NCBI GenBank assembly: GCA_032358255.1
Contig: JAULBX010007107.1
Span: 1 to 64,000, forward strand
DNA from: Heterotrichella gracilis
Taxonomy: Eukaryota > Sar > Xanthophyceae > Tribonematales > Xanthonemataceae
Direction of reading: 5' to 3'
DNA: 64,000 nt
Below are positions 52,355-64,000 of this stretch, piece by piece (the stretch's first letter is position 1; each line of letters begins with the position of its first letter). A program made the translations under genes and the position numbers. The notes under the pieces were generated by a model. The model made no database searches. It saw only the letters and a program-made list of their open reading frames with translations, and had not been told where the DNA came from.

Positions 52355-53028
52355 GCCTTTGGCGGAGTGCCCCACAGGCGGCGCACCTTGCAGGATGACA
52401 TGGGCACGTAGCACAAGCCAGCTGGCAGCAATAGGAGGGTTGGGCTGCTGGATTGGTGGGGGCAATTGCTGGGGTTTTGGTACCGCAGCTCCCTACAGCT
52501 GTGCACTCATGAGCAGGTGGCCACAAGCTTCGTCACTATCTGAGAGGACATGTCAATTGGATATTGGATATCTGAAGACACTGTTAGTCGAATAGAGGTT
52601 TTTGTATGGTTTCAAACCATAGGTGACCTGTTTGCGCACTGTAGGTCGGACTAATTTATAATATATTGTTGTTCGTCAACTTATTACTCTGATCACTCGG
52701 GCATATGTGATTGGCCATTTGGTTGATTCCTAAACCTAGGTGTACTCCACCTCTAGTAGACTAGTAGCATTTTAATGCAGTAGTCGTGTGATCCAGTAGT
52801 GCTGAAAGTTTATTCAATATTCAGAGGACTTCTGCGTGTTCCACCTCAATTGTCACCTGACAGTGTGAGCGGTTCTCGTCTTGCTTTTTCACAGTCATTG
52901 TGGTGCCGTACGGATGCAGAACTCTTACACTTAGTGGACGCTATTGGTCTAATAAATGCAGCTGCATGCTGCATGGTACATTGCACCTTCCCAGATCCCC
53001 CGCTTGCCAGCACTGCGGCATTAAAAAC

Positions 53029-53047
53029 TGTAAATACTGCTATGTAA
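53029..53047 (+). terminator. Paired UGUAA polyadenylation motifs for SYLF gene
   Basis: Two TGTAA motifs, 53029-53033 and 53043-53047, about 680 nt past the SYLF stop. Use is inferred. Confidence 0.35.
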
Positions 53048-53103
53048 CAGATGCCTCCCTCAAATGACTAGTCCTGTAAGATGTAATCTCTATTGCAATG
53101 TAT

Positions 53104-53108
53104 TTTAC
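53104..53108 (-). terminator. UGUAA polyadenylation motif for FAN-like gene
   Basis: Minus-strand TGTAA 204 nt past the FAN-like stop, the first such motif downstream. Use is inferred. Confidence 0.4.
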
Positions 53109-53311
53109 AATCTGCAGCTTGAGCTGATCATCACAATGTGCCTTCTTTGTTGCAAACGCTGCGGGACAATCATTTGCAGCGCCACGCTAGTATAGTATAG
53201 TTTTACTATAGTATCTAATCTATAACGATACAACCACAATTTGCAACCATAACATATCAAGCGCTGCCGGGGACTACTGAGTTTCTGAGCTCTTAGCAAA
53301 CCCTCCAAACC

Positions 53312-61544
<8,233 letters not shown>

Positions 61545-61600
61545 GGCTATCCACTATGGGCCCTCGTCAAGTGGATACCGCTGGGGTGACATGGGGACGT

Positions 61601-61999
61601 TTAGCTCCCCTGCTTTTGATCAGGTTTGCCTGTCGTTTGGAAGCTGGTAGTTGGGTCTGGTGGGGGCCTACGGTACGCTGAAGGGTTGTACGCTGGCACT
61701 TCGGCCTGGTATCCAGCTCCAATGCGCGGCTTGTGAGGGTGGGCTGTGCTGAGGATCTTGGAGGTTACTATCCTGGTCTGCTTCCCCCTGACCTTTATGT
61801 CGTCCTCTTCGAGGCTGCCATCGAGGTAGAGGGCACGCTCCGTTTCACCCTGGCCAAGCCCTTGCAGCTCCTCCTCTTCTACCTGGGATGCGGGCCGCTT
61901 GTGGAGAGCCTGATACCGTTGCTTGGGCGGCAGAGACTTCAGGATGGCCTCCAAGTCCTCCTGAAACTCGTCTGTTGGGGCGGTGAAACCAGCTGACAT
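61601..61999 (-). CDS. Small ELM2-like protein, likely first ORF of a dicistronic transcript
   Basis: Intronless frame of 132 aa beginning MSAGFTAPTDEFQEDLEAIL. Two thirds in, RIGAGYQAEVPAYNP matches the opening of ELM2 domains (V/IG--YQAEIP), which recruit histone deacetylases in corepressor proteins; the rest of a full ELM2-SANT is missing. The sequence is otherwise charged and Pro/Gln-rich with no membrane segment. It ends 56 nt before the FAN-like start codon on the same strand, with no UGUAA motif between. Its start codon has C at -3 and T at +4, a weak context, and it has no internal Met. This is the pattern of green algal dicistronic loci read by leaky scanning. Family assignment is tentative. 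Confidence 0.7.
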   Translation of the reverse strand: MSAGFTAPTDEFQEDLEAILKSLPPKQRYQALHKRPASQVEEEELQGLGQGETERALYLDGSLEEDDIKVRGKQTRIVTSKILSTAHPHKPRIGAGYQAEVPAYNPSAYRRPPPDPTTSFQTTGKPDQKQGS

Positions 62000-62700
62000 C
62001 GGCAGCAATCTTGGAACCACCAATGTCAGAATGTGGTGGAGTCAGCAGGTTCGCACGAACTTGCAGCGCGGGCAGATGACTGGCATTTGTACGGAACAAG
62101 CAGCTATTGCCACCGCGAGGTAGTAAACTGGCATATATATCACATCAGCTATTAGTTTAGCTGGATCAGTTTGCACCAGGTGGGTGCCCCTTGTGTAGTG
62201 TACGGGGGGAGCGAGCTCGTATATGCAAGCGCGCCCGATGTCGGCGTGGGAGTGGTCCCGTAGACTCGTAGATTTTAGAGCAAGTGGCAAGTAGGTTCGA
62301 GCTCCAGCGTGCATTGCCCGTGCCGCATGCAAAGTGAATGCACGGCATGCCGCAGGTGGAGGGCACTGCCCAGTACAGCCAAGCTCACGTCGACTAGTTC
62401 CAGTCAAGAAAGAAAGAAAGAAACGAAACGCCCACAGTCAACCCTACTCAGAGGTGGACTCCTGTCATACCAGGGTGGGAATGTGGGAGGACCTGCTTTT
62501 GAGTCGCTGTTATAAGCAATATATTGGCCTCCTTCCCCGCACGGATGACTTGATCCATGGATGCAGCGCACATGGCATTGCCCTAGATAGTCACCAGTGG
62601 GCAGCCAGCCCACAGGGAGCCCCTGCTGCCCACAGCAGCCAACACCTACAACTTGTGCAGGGGGTGTATGTTACAGTGGACCAGCGGTGGTGTCCAGCGC
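62000..62700. promoter_or_regulatory. Region between RACK1 3' end and ELM2-like/FAN-like unit
   Basis: About 700 bp between same-strand genes. It holds an (AAAG)n run at 62407-62424 and a minus-strand TGTAA at 62671-62675, only about 26 nt past the RACK1 stop. The promoter for the ELM2-like/FAN-like pair is expected here. Confidence 0.4.
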
Positions 62701-64000
62701 TTAGACGATGCGGCCCACGGACCACACGCGGATGACGCCGTCGGTGTAGCCAGAGTAGAGGGTGGAGCCGTCAGCGGACCAGGTTAGGCTGATGCAGTGG
62801 GGCAGCACCGCCTTCTTTGAGTACTCCTTCTGGGTGTGGGGGTTGAGGGGCTGTGGCCTCAGCTCATCCACCACGGACTTGGACTCCAGGTCCCAGATCT
62901 TGATGCAGCTCTGCAAAATACAGCAGGATCCCCTGTCAGCAACTGTGCAAATGCACGCAAAGCCTGGGGTGTGCTGTCAGCACTGCAGCGCTCATGTGCT
63001 TGCTAGTGCCGCTGCGCACGTGATTACCATATCCGCATATGCAAAGGTCAACATGCGTCCCTAAGCAGCGGTGCCAGCCCGTTCGTTGTCAACACACGAA
63101 AATGTGTACTCAAGTGATCAGCCCATCACAGGTTTTCTGACCGCACCTGTGTGGCTGCGACCAACCAGTAGCGGTTGGGGCTGAAGCACAGCGAGTAGAT
63201 GGTGTCACCCGCGTCCAAGCTGTACAGGCGCTTGCCCTCAGCCAGGTCCCACAGCATGGCCACACCGTCCTGCATCATAACACCACACCAGTCAGCACCA
63301 ACAGCTGGGAATTGCCGGCTGGCGGCATATATGTCTTGACTGCATGGTTCTCCTCCGCGTTGCATATATGGCCGCCCAACAGGGTACGTCGTCAAGACAC
63401 CAAATGTGCGCTGATGTGCGAGGAAATCTGCGACAGCTCCCCGCAATTCCCCCAAAAAAAAATGCTGACGGTTGGCCAGGCAGGTAGAGTACTACTTCTG
63501 CCCCCAGCAAGGCAGTCCAGCCACGTTGTAATCCCAGCCACGTACACGCGCACTGGGCGCATGGTCATTGCACCCCACCGTGGTTCGTGCAAGCCAATCT
63601 CTCCCCCCCACTCCCCATGCCATGCGGACGCAATGCGGTGGGTGTGCTTGGGTGCCACCATACCATGCACTTCGTGATACAGTGGGTGCTGAGGACACCC
63701 CAAACCCTAGACCCTTGGCCGTACCTTGCCGCCGGAGGCGCACAGGGAGCCATCGGGGGAGACGGTGACGGTGTTGACGTAGCCGGTGTGCCCCACCAGG
63801 TTGTTGCGCAGTTTGCAGTTGGTGAGGTTCCACACCTTGACCAGCTTGTCCCAGCCCGCTGACACGATGATGGGGTTGGTGGTCACTGGTGAGAAGCGCA
63901 CGCAGGACACCCACTCGGTGTGGCCGTCGGGCTCGCCGATGGTGTACTTGCACTCACCCAGGGTGTTCCACAGCTTGATGGTCTTGTCCCGGGACCCAGA
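62701..64000 (-). CDS. RACK1: RACK1 (Gbeta-like 40S ribosome scaffold), 3' part cut by window edge
   Basis: Seven-bladed WD40 scaffold on the 40S ribosomal head (Cblp in Chlamydomonas). Exons seen: 63725 to the window end, 63147-63269 and 62701-62910. Translation runs [126 protein letters not shown] and the terminal blade [20 protein letters not shown] with IRVWSV. These are near-invariant RACK1 repeats. The first blades lie beyond 64000. The coding sequence is rich in C-ending codons, as expected for a highly expressed ribosomal protein. Confidence 0.97.

Larger units (their letters stand above)
52355..53311. other. Intergenic between convergent SYLF and FAN-like genes
   Basis: 957 bp holding both 3' UTRs. 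Plus-strand TGTAA at 53029-53033 and 53043-53047 and minus-strand TGTAA at 53104-53108 would place the two transcript ends within about 100 bp. A short TATAGTA...TACTATA foldback lies near 53190-53215. Confidence 0.45.

Noticed and set aside
62230-62312. GGTTCGAGCTCC resembling a tRNA T-loop
   Set aside because: The T stem does not pair and position 61 is not C; no cloverleaf can be drawn.

Overview
The window is nuclear DNA of a green alga, most likely a trebouxiophyte-type chlorophyte. The evidence is intron-dense protein genes with GT-AG and some GC-AG introns, a nucleus-encoded plastid ribosomal protein with a transit peptide, plant-style gene families (TOM2A-like tetraspanin, FMO GS-OX-like monooxygenase, UBP15/16/17-like deubiquitinase), UGUAA-type polyadenylation motifs and scattered TTTAGGG (plant/algal telomere) motifs. 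No rRNA, tRNA, CRISPR array or prokaryotic operon was found. Exon limits were read by hand from splice signals, reading phase and recalled protein families; no search or RNA evidence was available.

Layout, left to right: 5' part of cobalamin-dependent methionine synthase (-, 1-1728); actin-related protein ARP4 (+, 2290-6704) with the complete spliceosomal/snoRNP gene SNU13 nested antisense in its fifth intron (3637-4523); Rab geranylgeranyltransferase alpha (+, 7843-9634); mitochondrial pyruvate dehydrogenase kinase (+, 10836-12239); adenine deaminase (-, 14011-16813); flavin monooxygenase (+, 18596-21364); an acidic WD40 protein with a helical C-terminal tail (-, 22712-26895); plastid ribosomal protein S20 (+, 28170-29084); a GNAT acetyltransferase (-, 29685-30918); a TOM2A-like tetraspanin with a CaaX end (+, 32104-33689); a membrane-anchored MYND/USP deubiquitinase with a PIH1/CS-like tail (-, 34872-40001); a GCNA/SprT-type metalloprotease (+, 40682-43465); a small LINE copy (43791-44113); a cyclic 2,3-diphosphoglycerate synthetase-like protein (-, 44622-48488); a SYLF-domain protein (+, 50687-52354); a FAN/NSMAF-type BEACH-WD40 protein (-, 53312-61544); a small ELM2-like ORF 56 nt upstream of it on the same strand (-, 61601-61999); and the 3' part of RACK1 (-, 62701-64000).

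The genes are mostly housekeeping and do not form one pathway. Two loose themes recur: chromatin/RNA machinery (ARP4, SNU13, ELM2-like ORF, GCNA) and membrane traffic/ubiquitin (RabGGTase alpha, FAN-like, tetraspanin, deubiquitinase). The most unusual observations are the ELM2-like/FAN pair, which has the features of a dicistronic leaky-scanning transcript (56-nt gap, weak start context, almost no internal ATG); an N-terminal hydrophobic segment spliced in frame onto methionine synthase; the deubiquitinase architecture; an intronic hairpin family; and duplicated exon beginnings in two introns of the FAN-like gene.
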